Shown here piece after piece: positions 1-8,622 of a stretch of DNA of 24,690 nucleotides (position 1 is its first letter; every line of letters begins with the position of its first letter). A program made the translations under genes and the position numbers. Source of the stretch: an uncultured Collinsella sp. (GTDB lineage Bacteria; Actinomycetota; Coriobacteriia; Coriobacteriales; Coriobacteriaceae); assembly GCA_900543275.1 (NCBI GenBank), contig UQQL01000028.1:1-24690 (forward strand), written 5' to 3'. A model generated the notes under the pieces. The model saw only the letters and a list, made by a program, of their open reading frames with translations, ran no database searches and was not told where the DNA came from.

Positions 1-55
1 GCGTGAGCGGGTACAGGCGCGTGCCGGACCCGCCGGCGAGGATGATGCCTTTCAT
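1..55 (-). CDS. rmlA: Glucose-1-phosphate thymidylyltransferase-like nucleotidyltransferase, N-terminal fragment
   Basis: Only the first 18 codons are present; the gene runs off the left edge. The start codon is ATG at 55-53 and the peptide begins MKGIILAGGSGTRLYPLT, the canonical nucleotide-binding signature (GGxGTRLxPLT) of sugar-nucleotide pyrophosphorylases. The MKGIILAGGSGTRLYP form is typical of RmlA/RfbA, which makes dTDP-glucose for the dTDP-rhamnose pathway. It directly abuts the TAA stop of the acyltransferase gene (58-56), so it belongs to the same operon. Other nucleotidyltransferases start similarly (for example glucose-1-phosphate cytidylyltransferase), so the substrate is inferred. 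A rhamnose pathway would suit the rhamnosyltransferase-like gene upstream. Confidence 0.8.
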   Translation of the reverse strand, partial: MKGIILAGGSGTRLYPLT

Positions 56-607
56 TTATTTATCCTTCCCTGGATCAATGGTCCTTGTCTCAAATGAACA
101 ATCGATGAGTAATCTCCTGCCAAGATCGGACGTTCTTTTGATTACCTTTGCAGGATTTCCGATAACAATCGAATTGTCCGGAATCTCGCCCTTCACGACG
201 GCGCAAGCACCTACGATGCAGTCTTTACCAACCGTTGTACCTGGCAGCAACGATGCCCTAGCTCCAATAAAAGAGTTATCTCCAATGGAAATCGTTCCAT
301 CAAGCTTCAGATGCCTATCGGTTGTTCCACCGCCCACGGCATGAAGGGCATTCTCAACCGAGTAGTCATGCGTCAACAGCATCACTTCGCGAGAGATAAC
401 AACCTCGTCACCGATTTCAATACCATTTAGTCCTTGCCCGTCAAAGTAGGCCGACGATGCGATGTAGTTAGGCCGCCCATGAAAACGTACGCCATGCTTC
501 TTAAGAAACTTGGAGTACGCATCCGTAAAGACACGGTTATTCAAGCCGTCAAGACAGCAGATAAGATTCCTTTCAAGAACGCTCAGTACCTTCTTAACCT
601 TATTCAT
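56..607 (-). CDS. Left-handed beta-helix (hexapeptide repeat) O-acyltransferase
   Basis: A 183-residue protein of the maltose O-acetyltransferase/WcaF/NodL type, which transfers an acetyl group from acetyl-CoA to a sugar hydroxyl. The hexapeptide repeat region runs from about residue 60 to 150. The THDYS motif (His80) corresponds to the catalytic histidine of the family, and the C-terminal closing strand includes IGNPAKVIKR (149-158). The ATG at 607 overlaps the stop of the upstream glycosyltransferase by four bases (ATGA at 607-604), implying translational coupling. By context it probably decorates a repeat-unit sugar of a surface polysaccharide. The acceptor sugar cannot be read from sequence. 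Confidence 0.85.
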   Translation of the reverse strand: MNKVKKVLSVLERNLICCLDGLNNRVFTDAYSKFLKKHGVRFHGRPNYIASSAYFDGQGLNGIEIGDEVVISREVMLLTHDYSVENALHAVGGGTTDRHLKLDGTISIGDNSFIGARASLLPGTTVGKDCIVGACAVVKGEIPDNSIVIGNPAKVIKRTSDLGRRLLIDCSFETRTIDPGKDK

Positions 608-1443
608 TTGCTATCACCCTCTTGATAGGCTCCGAGCAGGCCGCGACGTCCGTCCGCAAGCCCACGTCGTATCATTTTGAGTTTTGCCGCCTTATTAGGT
701 TCGAATAAGAGCATCTTTGGGATGTTGACAAACAGCTCCCTGTAGTACTTATCCCTATAGAAAGCCTTGTCCGTACCATATAAATAACGGCTATTTCGAT
801 AGCGGTAGTAATATCGAATCGCACTGTGATTCATCGCAAAGAATGTATGACCCAATAGCTTTATTTCAATTGGTGAGCCAATTTCATGCACAAGGGAGTA
901 ATTGTTCAAATAGCAAAGTTTCAACCCAGCGTTTTTTAAGCGATGCCCAAACTCAATGTCGACGTAATCGATAAATAGACTGCCGTCGAATCCGTCAACC
1001 ATCTCGTAAGCAAATAGAGAGAGAAAATTGCCAGAAGTAAGCCAGTACTTTGCTTCGGTAATCTCATCAGACTGCACCGAATCAGCTGCGTTGAAATTTA
1101 AGCCAACAAGTGCATATTCGCCGAGAAGATCTTCGACTTTACTCAGAATCTGGATTGCATCATCAACCGGAAATTTACTATCTTGATCCATGGTAAGAGC
1201 GACGTCGAAGCCGTCTTCCATCAACGCATGACAGCCGGCGTTAAGAGCCGCAGCAATGCCCATGTTTCCACCCATGGAAAGGTAACGGACACCGTTCATA
1301 GATGCAATCTCAGATACCGCTGGAGAGGATATGGTCGAGTTATCTACGACCACTAGCTCCCCAAGAAAAGGAAGATACGTCTCAACGTTGCCCACGACAT
1401 CATCCGCGGGATTAAAAAGGACAACACACCCGCCAAGCCTCAT
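604..1443 (-). CDS. Family 2 glycosyltransferase, rhamnosyltransferase-like
   Basis: A 279-residue GT-A glycosyltransferase. The order of elements matches the rhamnosyltransferase (RfbF/WbbL-like) branch of GT2: an N-terminal strand, VVVDNST (31-37), GGNMGIAAALNAG (58-70) for nucleotide binding, and MDQDSKF (85-91) supplying the metal-binding DxD-type motif. It would act on the cytoplasmic face of the membrane, adding a sugar, possibly rhamnose, to the lipid-linked repeat unit. The start ATG at 1443 overlaps the upstream gene by four bases, and the end overlaps the acyltransferase by four bases. Donor specificity is inferred only from the general resemblance and from the rmlA-like start at the left edge. 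Confidence 0.88.
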   Translation of the reverse strand: MRLGGCVVLFNPADDVVGNVETYLPFLGELVVVDNSTISSPAVSEIASMNGVRYLSMGGNMGIAAALNAGCHALMEDGFDVALTMDQDSKFPVDDAIQILSKVEDLLGEYALVGLNFNAADSVQSDEITEAKYWLTSGNFLSLFAYEMVDGFDGSLFIDYVDIEFGHRLKNAGLKLCYLNNYSLVHEIGSPIEIKLLGHTFFAMNHSAIRYYYRYRNSRYLYGTDKAFYRDKYYRELFVNIPKMLLFEPNKAAKLKMIRRGLADGRRGLLGAYQEGDSK

Positions 1444-2162
1444 CTCGCAGCACCTCGCTTGTAGGAATAAATCCGCTTAACGAGCTCGCAAGCGATAACA
1501 ACGCGATTGGAGACCATCTTAGGCAACGGGTAATGCTCCATGCTGGATGAATTGGAACCGTGCCGCCGATAATCAAGAAGAACGTCGTCTATGAATTTAG
1601 TTTTCGAGAGCGACTCGGAGACCAGGCCAATCCACCAATCGTGCATCTCAATATTCTCAGGTATGGGGAGAGCCGCAGAAAGCAAATCCCTCCTAATTGC
1701 CATGCAGCAACCTACATACGAGTTTTTCATAAGGTTCTTTAGCAAACCGGACTTAGATTGCCTAAGGTCATATAGGGATTCTCCCATTGGATTGCCATCA
1801 GAATCGACTAGCCGAGCATTATGTACGACTACGCCAAAGTTCCCGCTTGCGAACGCTGCGGTGACCTTGCTGACCTTGTCGCTGTGCCAGACATCATCCT
1901 GATCTGACAGGAAAACAATATCACCGCTTGCCAAACTAAGCGCATGACTAAAATTAGCGATTAGTCCTCGGCGAGGGCCTTCGACGATTTTGATATTTGC
2001 AAACTCCCCCTGCAGCAAAGAGAGTATCTCCAGGGTAGAGTCCTTTGACCCGTCATCCGAGACAATAACCTCATCCAAGGAAGAGAGACACGCCATAATC
2101 GAGCGAATCTGCTGTTCGATATATTTCTCTCCGTTATAAGTTGTTACGCAAACGGTAATCAC
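1440..2162 (-). CDS. Family 2 glycosyltransferase
   Basis: A 240-residue GT-A family 2 glycosyltransferase. Visible motifs are TTYNG (7-11), SDDGSKDST (35-43) and FLSDQDDVW (84-92), the last carrying the DxD-type metal/nucleotide-diphosphate site. A later EMHDWWIGLV segment is typical of the acceptor-side region of capsule glycosyltransferases. It probably adds one sugar of the repeat unit at the membrane. An 11-base gap separates it from the upstream epimerase, the longest gap within this run of sugar genes, and it overlaps the next glycosyltransferase by four bases. Donor and acceptor cannot be read from sequence. Confidence 0.88.
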   Translation of the reverse strand: MITVCVTTYNGEKYIEQQIRSIMACLSSLDEVIVSDDGSKDSTLEILSLLQGEFANIKIVEGPRRGLIANFSHALSLASGDIVFLSDQDDVWHSDKVSKVTAAFASGNFGVVVHNARLVDSDGNPMGESLYDLRQSKSGLLKNLMKNSYVGCCMAIRRDLLSAALPIPENIEMHDWWIGLVSESLSKTKFIDDVLLDYRRHGSNSSSMEHYPLPKMVSNRVVIACELVKRIYSYKRGAAR

Positions 2163-2173
2163 AGAAAACCGTC

Positions 2174-3001
2174 CTAAGCTCTAGCCGCAAGAATCTTGCG
2201 AATCTTCGCCGCATCGCCCCAGATGGCGGGCGAATCATACGGACGATCGGGATACTTACCGTAACCGAGCTTGATCGTGAAGCCGTTCTCATTAATAAAG
2301 TGCTCGATGTAGTCACCAAGGCCGATTGGCTCACCGGAGCAGATGTTGATGATGCCATTCACCTCATCCTGCTCGATGACGGCGACGACCTGTTCGCAGA
2401 AATCTTCATAAGGAAGGAAATCGTATTTGCATCGACCACTCGTGAACGGGAACTCGTCCTTACCCTCGAGCTCAGCCGCGACGATCTTAGAGAAGATGGA
2501 GCACCCGCGCCCGTCGTTAGAAACGAGATAAAACCCACGGAGCCACTGCATCTGGGCACCATGCTGGCGGCAAAGCTCTCCAGTAAGCTGACGGAGGGCG
2601 TTCTTCGCAACACCGTAGGGCGTAGTGGGATTACAGGGGGTGTTCTCGTCAACGACGCCCTCATGGTAACCGACCTCGTGCATAGAGCCCATGGCAGCGA
2701 TGCGCTTGACGCCCGCCTCGAGCGCCGCCTTGATAAAAAGGTAGTGCTTAGAGAGGTCATCCAAGTGTGAAATGTCGTTATGTGAGAAGCCGTTGCGCCA
2801 GGCAAGGTGCAGCAGTACATCAGGGTTCTCATTGGACTGGAAATCGTAGGAAAACACATCGCCGACGTGCTCCTCAAGATTATCGTGCTTCAGCCCGCAC
2901 GAACATAGACCCATGGCCATGACCTTGTGTCCAGCATCCAGGAGATGAGAGACGACTCCCTTGCCGATGTAACCGTCGGCCCCGGTGACCATAATCCTCA
3001 T
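2174..3001 (-). CDS. NAD-dependent epimerase/dehydratase (extended SDR)
   Basis: A 275-residue extended short-chain dehydrogenase/reductase of the kind that modifies nucleotide sugars. The N-terminal Rossmann signature TGADGYIG is at 6-13. The catalytic triad looks intact: a serine in GSMHEVG (Ser106) and the YxxxK pair Tyr129/Lys133 in PYGVAK. At 275 residues it is shorter than UDP-glucose 4-epimerases (about 330), closer to small nucleotide-sugar reductases and dehydratases. The ATG at 3001 overlaps the upstream gene by four bases. Its exact sugar (4-epimerase, 4-reductase or other) is not decidable here; it likely supplies an activated sugar to the neighbouring transferases. Confidence 0.85.
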   Translation of the reverse strand: MRIMVTGADGYIGKGVVSHLLDAGHKVMAMGLCSCGLKHDNLEEHVGDVFSYDFQSNENPDVLLHLAWRNGFSHNDISHLDDLSKHYLFIKAALEAGVKRIAAMGSMHEVGYHEGVVDENTPCNPTTPYGVAKNALRQLTGELCRQHGAQMQWLRGFYLVSNDGRGCSIFSKIVAAELEGKDEFPFTSGRCKYDFLPYEDFCEQVVAVIEQDEVNGIINICSGEPIGLGDYIEHFINENGFTIKLGYGKYPDRPYDSPAIWGDAAKIRKILAARA

Positions 3002-4014
3002 AAGTTGCCTTTCTCGTAGCCTTCATAGGCTGGCTCGTTACCCAGCAGGGCCTTTACGAAGGTTTCAATGGAATAGCCGCGATACACTTCATCGGGAAGC
3101 ACCCGATAAGGCGTCGTAAAGAATTGAGGGGGGACGCTGCCCTTCCCATGCCACACAGCGACATCGCCTTTACTCGCGAAATCATAGAGAGCCGCATCAG
3201 GATTGGCAGTAATCAGCTTCCTATGCGCTCCGATGGCCTCGAGCGTGCGCATGGTAAGACCACGCTGTCCAGCCTGGGGAGAATCGACAATTGCTTTGGA
3301 ACGCGCATAAATCTCAACTATCTTTTCAGTCGAGAGCGATTCAAAGCTGAACTCAACACCCCGATAGGCAGGGTTCGTAAGACGCCGCAACAAGGCCGCC
3401 GACTTCGACGGCATAAAGAAGTAACGAAACACCCGCAGGCCTTGCGATTCTAGGTTGTCGCAGATAGAGCTAACCGCCTCAAATTTGCTCGGCTGGTGCA
3501 CGCTCCCTATGAAGCAAGCGTCATACGTGAACCCACCGTCGGGAACAAGAGGCAGGCCATCGTATGCCCCAGAGAAGAAAAGAGGACGAAACTTCAGATC
3601 GTAACGTTCGCAGTCGGACGGCTCAAAAGAATAAACATCATCAAATAGATCCCGGCAGGCACCGAAACGCTCGCAATTGTTGAAAGCATCCCAAAGGTAC
3701 GAAACAAAACGAGCATTGCTTGATGACCTGATGGATGAAAACTGATCGCGTGTGAAACAAAAAGACATGCCACCCATGAAGATCAGCAAATCATAATCAC
3801 CTGTCGCGACCTTCTTCTTAAGAGATTCGGCATACTTAGCGATCTGCCCGTCGACAAGTCTATAGCTGATCTTCGCAAAGGATCTGAAGGAGACAGACTC
3901 GCTTGGACGGTCATCAACACATACAACGCTATGACCTTGGCGAGAGAGTTCATCACGCACCCGATCACGATACCCGAAGAAAGTCGGAGCCATAAGCAAA
4001 ATGCGATAACCCAT
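2998..4014 (-). CDS. CgeB-like glycosyltransferase candidate of a capsule locus
   Basis: A 338-residue soluble protein without membrane segments. The N-terminus (RILLMAPTFFGYRDRVRDEL) looks like the first strand of a GT-B fold. The C-terminal half carries DSPQAGQRGLTMRTLEAIGA (244-263) followed by KLITAN, which resembles the nucleotide-sugar-binding part of CgeB/DUF3880-type glycosyltransferases. It lies between the priming transferase and the epimerase, directly abutting the former (stop 4017-4015, start 4014), so co-translation is likely. It is probably a cytoplasmic glycosyltransferase of the polysaccharide pathway. The family assignment rests on motif impression, so a more divergent capsule protein is possible. 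Confidence 0.6.
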   Translation of the reverse strand: MGYRILLMAPTFFGYRDRVRDELSRQGHSVVCVDDRPSESVSFRSFAKISYRLVDGQIAKYAESLKKKVATGDYDLLIFMGGMSFCFTRDQFSSIRSSSNARFVSYLWDAFNNCERFGACRDLFDDVYSFEPSDCERYDLKFRPLFFSGAYDGLPLVPDGGFTYDACFIGSVHQPSKFEAVSSICDNLESQGLRVFRYFFMPSKSAALLRRLTNPAYRGVEFSFESLSTEKIVEIYARSKAIVDSPQAGQRGLTMRTLEAIGAHRKLITANPDAALYDFASKGDVAVWHGKGSVPPQFFTTPYRVLPDEVYRGYSIETFVKALLGNEPAYEGYEKGNL

Positions 4015-4716
4015 CTAGCGCCCCGTTCTCTCTTTGCCGAACATGGCGCCAAAGGTGCCTGCGAAGCACTTCCAGTCCATACGGAAGCAGCGGTTCTGCA
4101 CATAACGAAGTTCGATCTTCTGACGCAAGCCACTCTCAAATGTCGCCTCGTTGCGATCAGTTGCCTGCCAAAGACCGGTGATGCCAGGCTGAACAGAAAG
4201 TAACTCGGCTTTCTCTTCATCCGTAAAATGCTGCTCGAGCTCATCCCGTGTAATGGGGCGTGGCCCAATAACAGACAAGTCTCCGTTCAAGACATTGAGA
4301 AACTGCGGCATCTCGTCGATGGAGCATTTACGAATGAATTGACCAATCTTGGTAATGCGGGGATCATCGTCGACTTTGCGTTCGACTTCCCACTGATGTA
4401 GCTGCTCAGGACTCAAATACTTCTGCACATCACCCGCATCGGCGACCATGCTACGAAGCTTGAAAATCTTTATCGTCTTTCCGCCCTTGCCAACGCGCTC
4501 CTGCGTGTACATAGGGCTGCCGGGCGATTCAAGGCTAATGAGCGCGCACACCACAGCAATAGGAATAAGCAGCAGAACACTCATCAAAAGACTAAACGCA
4601 AGGTCAAACAGCCTCTTAATAAAGCGATACCCAAGCGTGCCGCTCGGCTTTACCTGATCGAAAGCCAGCACACCCACCGTTGATGCACAACTCTCTGTTA
4701 CTTCTTTAGCAGCCAC
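4015..4716 (-). CDS. Priming sugar-phosphate transferase (bacterial sugar transferase, PF02397 type)
   Basis: A 233-residue monotopic phosphoglycosyl transferase that transfers a sugar-1-phosphate to undecaprenyl phosphate, the first step of repeat-unit assembly. A hydrophobic re-entrant segment (about 36-61) follows KRLFD. Then come ERVGKGGK..FKLRSM (73-90), the catalytic Asp-Glu pair in IDEMPQF (133-139) and VIGPRP (149-154). It is the short, WbaP-C-terminal/PglC-like form without the long N-terminal domain. The start appears to be GTG at 4716; no internal ATG occurs before the hydrophobic segment and the ribosome-binding site is weak, so the start is the least certain part. It is the first sugar gene after the NusG-like regulator. 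Confidence 0.9.
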   Translation of the reverse strand: MAAKEVTESCASTVGVLAFDQVKPSGTLGYRFIKRLFDLAFSLLMSVLLLIPIAVVCALISLESPGSPMYTQERVGKGGKTIKIFKLRSMVADAGDVQKYLSPEQLHQWEVERKVDDDPRITKIGQFIRKCSIDEMPQFLNVLNGDLSVIGPRPITRDELEQHFTDEEKAELLSVQPGITGLWQATDRNEATFESGLRQKIELRYVQNRCFRMDWKCFAGTFGAMFGKERTGR

Positions 4717-4728
4717 AATAAATCTAAC

Positions 4729-4754
4729 GTTCCTGTCCCCAGGAACCCCCCCCC
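4729..4754 (-). promoter_or_regulatory. Leader hairpin and G9 tract between loaP and the first sugar gene
   Basis: On the minus-strand transcript, GTTCCTG pairs with CAGGAAC through a four-base GGGA loop (4746-4729), a perfect 7-bp stem. It is immediately preceded by nine consecutive G (plus-strand C 4746-4754). LoaP is known to bind a specific RNA hairpin in the 5' leader of its target operons, and this is the only compact hairpin I see between the regulator gene and the structural genes. That it is the LoaP target is inference. The G9 run could also vary in length by slippage. Confidence 0.4.
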
Positions 4755-4799
4755 TCTATGAATTCAAAATGCGAAAGAATAGCTGGTGCAACGTCTCCC

Positions 4800-5390
4800 T
4801 TACGTTTTGATGGGAACGTCAAGCGGAAGCACTTCCCTAAAGCTGGAATCGCCTTCGCCTACGTCCACCAGGCACCAGCGCTTGCGACGGTCGATCTTGT
4901 GCACGCGGCCCTCTTGCCCCACCAAGGGACCCTGCTCTATGTGCAACACGCCGTCTTCTATGCGCGCAACGCTGTTGCGCACCACGCCGTCGTCGTCAAG
5001 CACGCTGCGGTACCAGTCCTGCGCATCGTCCGGCATGGGCATGTACGCCCGCTCCCTACTGCCGGCGATGCGGCAGCCAAAGCTCAACTGGGCCAGGGCC
5101 CTATCGAGCGTGGCGGCATCGTGCGTGGCGACGAAGAAATATTCCTTGTACATAGGTTTTGTTTGGAGCGACCAGGCGCCGTCCCGCTTAAACCAGAACT
5201 CCTTTTGCATCACAAAAGCGTCCTGCATAAGGTTGTGCGGGATAATGCGGCGGACCTTTTCGCAGATCTCGCGCTCTTTTCCATGGGGGGTGTGGACCAG
5301 ATACCAGCGGACGCGACCGTGCTGGCTGTTGGTGGTGGCGCCGTTAAATGCGCCCGGCAGCTGCTCTTGGCGCCGTGCCGTCTGTTCCAT
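4800..5390 (-). CDS. loaP: NusG paralogue (LoaP/UpxY-type processive antitermination factor)
   Basis: A 196-residue specialised NusG. The NGN domain opens with RWYLVHTPHGKE (28-39) and contains FWFKRDG..KPMYKEYFF; a C-terminal KOW motif lies around HIEQGPLVGQEGRVHKID (150-167). Such paralogues bind RNA polymerase and suppress termination or polarity in long polysaccharide operons. Being the first gene of a capsule-type operon is the typical arrangement. I choose ATG 5390 because AAGGAGG lies 10 bases upstream; an in-frame ATG at 5480 would add 30 unusual residues without such a site. The call between LoaP and UpxY families is not settled by sequence inspection alone, though Gram-positive placement favours LoaP. 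Confidence 0.85.
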   Translation of the reverse strand: MEQTARRQEQLPGAFNGATTNSQHGRVRWYLVHTPHGKEREICEKVRRIIPHNLMQDAFVMQKEFWFKRDGAWSLQTKPMYKEYFFVATHDAATLDRALAQLSFGCRIAGSRERAYMPMPDDAQDWYRSVLDDDGVVRNSVARIEDGVLHIEQGPLVGQEGRVHKIDRRKRWCLVDVGEGDSSFREVLPLDVPIKT

Positions 5391-5482
5391 GTTCTCGCCC
5401 CCTCCTTTTGGCTTTGCGATGCACGCAAATGCAGGGGCGTTTAGAACAGGCTTCTCGCTCGCAGCTAGGCGCAGTCGCAAAA

Positions 5483-5604
5483 GTACAGGTTTTTGTAGAG
5501 GGGTATGGAGATGTACCTACTAGCAGTACATTTTGCGTAATCTGGGCAAACGCTGATTAATTGCTCGTATAATGTCGTCTGTCGAAAGATACAAAAACCT
5601 GTAC
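5483..5604. repeat. 15-bp perfect inverted repeats flanking a TATAAT box (possible invertible promoter)
   Basis: GTACAGGTTTTTGTA at 5483-5497 is the exact reverse complement of TACAAAAACCTGTAC at 5590-5604. The arms are 92 bases apart, too far for a simple terminator. The segment sits in the only space where the polysaccharide operon promoter can lie, between the thrS terminators and loaP. Its only perfect -10 hexamer points away from loaP. This arrangement resembles phase-variable invertible promoters of capsule loci. No recombinase gene is present in the window. The arms also share AAAAG and ACAGGTTT with the palindrome at 18261-18340, so kinship with that repeat family is an alternative. 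Confidence 0.6.
5568..5573 (+). promoter_or_regulatory. Perfect TATAAT -10 hexamer inside the inverted repeat
   Basis: A consensus TATAAT on the plus strand, notable in this GC-rich setting. With a 16-18 base spacer the upstream hexamers (GGCAAA and neighbours) match the -35 consensus poorly, so promoter strength is uncertain. As written it would transcribe rightward against the 3' end of thrS. If the 5498-5589 segment were inverted it would face loaP. Confidence 0.4.
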
Positions 5605-5613
5605 CTTTTTGTG

Positions 5614-5645
5614 CAACAAAAAAAGCCACTCAACCAGCGGCTTTT
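5614..5645 (-). terminator. Second terminator downstream of thrS
   Basis: On the minus strand AAAAGCCGCT pairs with AGTGGCTTTT (one G-U wobble) around a 5-base loop and runs into a seven-T tract. It also has a T-rich tail on the plus strand, so it may work in both directions. Together with the hairpin before it, it insulates loaP from thrS. Confidence 0.75.
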
Positions 5646-5659
5646 CTTATTTGGACATG

Positions 5660-5695
5660 AAAAAGGCGACCGCCCTTTGTGGACGGTCGCCTTTG
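5660..5695 (-). terminator. Intrinsic terminator of thrS
   Basis: Inverted repeat with AAAGGCGACCG (5662-5672) pairing CGGTCGCCTTT (5684-5694), about 11 bp plus a short extension and small loop. On the minus strand the last stem residues run into a T5 stretch. It starts 22 bases after the thrS stop codon. Confidence 0.85.
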
Positions 5696-5716
5696 TAAAT
5701 TGTTGTGAAGCTTGCC

Positions 5717-7480
<1,764 letters not shown>

Positions 7481-7578
7481 GGGTATGTTTTCTCCTCTCG
7501 GATGCCTGATGCAAGTGCGTGCGATGCGCTCGGCGTTTTAACTTGCATCATTATAGGCAGGTTGCCTTGGTATACAAG

Positions 7579-7613
7579 CGCCCGCCGCACCTTAATGGCA
7601 CGGCGGGCGATTT
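7579..7613. terminator. Hairpin between the zinc-ribbon gene and thrS, possible terminator
   Basis: CGCCCGCCG (7579-7587) pairs perfectly with CGGCGGGCG (7601-7609). The T-run (ATTTTC) follows on the plus strand, whereas the gene it would serve lies on the minus strand and ends at 7706. A terminator role is therefore uncertain. Confidence 0.4.
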
Positions 7614-7705
7614 TCTACGCATGCTTCATCGTGTGGGGCGGGGCTGTGGGGCGCGTGTGGCTTGCAGCGTGCCCGTGGCTTGTGGCCGGCCCGGCGATGG
7701 ATGCG

Positions 7706-8137
7706 TTACTGGATGCGAGTTCGGCAGTAGGGGCAGACCTTCCAGTGCGCATCGAGCGGGCGATGGCAGCTGGGGCATACGTTGCGAACCTGGGTATCGC
7801 ACACCGGGCAGACGACGAAGTCCTTCTCGATGGGCGCGCCGCACTGCGGGCAGGTGCCGTACTGGGCAAGCTGGCGCTCGCGCAGGGCCATGTCCAGCTC
7901 CTGCTCCTCGCGGTCGGACGCGTAGGAGTGCGGGCGCAGGACCAGGTAGGCGATGAGGCCCACAAACGGGATGAGGGCGATGATGCCCCATGCCACGTAG
8001 GCGCTGGCGCCGCGGCGGCGAGCGTCGATGAACACATAGACGACCGACAGCACATACAGGGCGATGATAAAGCCAACGAAGGCATAGACGACGCCCATAA
8101 GCTGCGGTGACATGAGCTCGGAGATGTACTTGGACAT
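7706..8137 (-). CDS. Membrane protein with two C-terminal zinc ribbons
   Basis: A 143-residue protein of unknown function. Two hydrophobic segments (about 13-37 and 46-67) with ARRRG between them form a PLDc_N-like membrane hairpin ending in VLRPH. A charged helix (about 72-92) follows, then eight cysteines in CxxC pairs (C96/C99, C110/C113, C121/C124, C135/C138), matching a double zinc-ribbon fold. The zinc ribbons would sit in the cytoplasm. The start ATG at 8137 has AAAGG about 8 bases upstream. It lies upstream of thrS in the same direction but with a gap of 225 bases, so joint transcription is not evident. Confidence 0.8.
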   Translation of the reverse strand: MSKYISELMSPQLMGVVYAFVGFIIALYVLSVVYVFIDARRRGASAYVAWGIIALIPFVGLIAYLVLRPHSYASDREEQELDMALRERQLAQYGTCPQCGAPIEKDFVVCPVCDTQVRNVCPSCHRPLDAHWKVCPYCRTRIQ

Positions 8138-8236
8138 TACGGGTACCTTTCGGGATATTTACAGTCCGGTCAAGTTTACCACGGGGTTTGTTTATATGGG
8201 ACCACGGCTAGGGGCGGGGCTGGCGCGGACACAAAC

Positions 8237-8453
8237 ATCTCAATCTGTAACAAGTGGGAGCGGAATCCGGGTCTAGGTGTTACAGATCGAGACACAGGGG
8301 TCCCTCCCCGACTTCAATCTCGATCTGTAACAACTGGGGCCCCAAAACCCCTCTTACTGTTACAGATCGAGACATTCAAAATCCGCCTGAAAGTTTGTCT
8401 CGATCTGTAACATCTAGAACCCAAATCATCAGCTAACTGTTACAGATCGAGAC
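8237..8453. repeat. Array of three hairpins with an 80-bp period
   Basis: The 16-mer GTCTCGATCTGTAACA and its reverse complement alternate six times: 8237-8252, 8278-8293, 8317-8332, 8358-8373, 8397-8412 and 8438-8453. The first two left arms carry A instead of the leading G, and the first has one further change. The loop inside every hairpin is exactly 25 bases and every spacer between hairpins is exactly 23, so the unit repeats every 80 bases. The 25-base loops are partly alike (ACTGGG at the start, CTAAC-like at the end); the spacers are not. It occupies the divergent gap between the zinc-ribbon gene and the oxidoreductase operon. No cas gene is nearby. Confidence 0.95.
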
Positions 8454-8590
8454 GAAAGGCTGCCGTAGTTGTCGGCGGACGAGGTTGTCGACGTTGCCGC
8501 GTCTCCCCTCTTCTGCCGTTGGCGGGTGTTGCGGGGCTGTTCGCCGCATTGCCGCCGCACTAGGGGCGCGCAGACCGTAGGATGGTTTTA

Positions 8591-8605
8591 TTGACAGCCT
8601 GTCAA
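8591..8605. promoter_or_regulatory. Perfect 7-1-7 palindrome, candidate operator of the oxidoreductase operon
   Basis: TTGACAG-C-CTGTCAA lies 18 bases upstream of the GTG start, just before the ribosome-binding site GGGAGG. A site there would overlap the transcription start or early leader, as repressor operators do. The binding protein is unknown and no regulator gene is adjacent. The 130 bases between the hairpin array and this site show nothing else I can name. Confidence 0.55.
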
Positions 8606-8622
8606 CTTATCTGGGAGGCACC

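Noticed and set aside
8237..8453. CRISPR array
   Set aside because: Repeats alternate in orientation and are only 16 bases, there are just three hairpins, loops are partly alike, and no cas gene is present.
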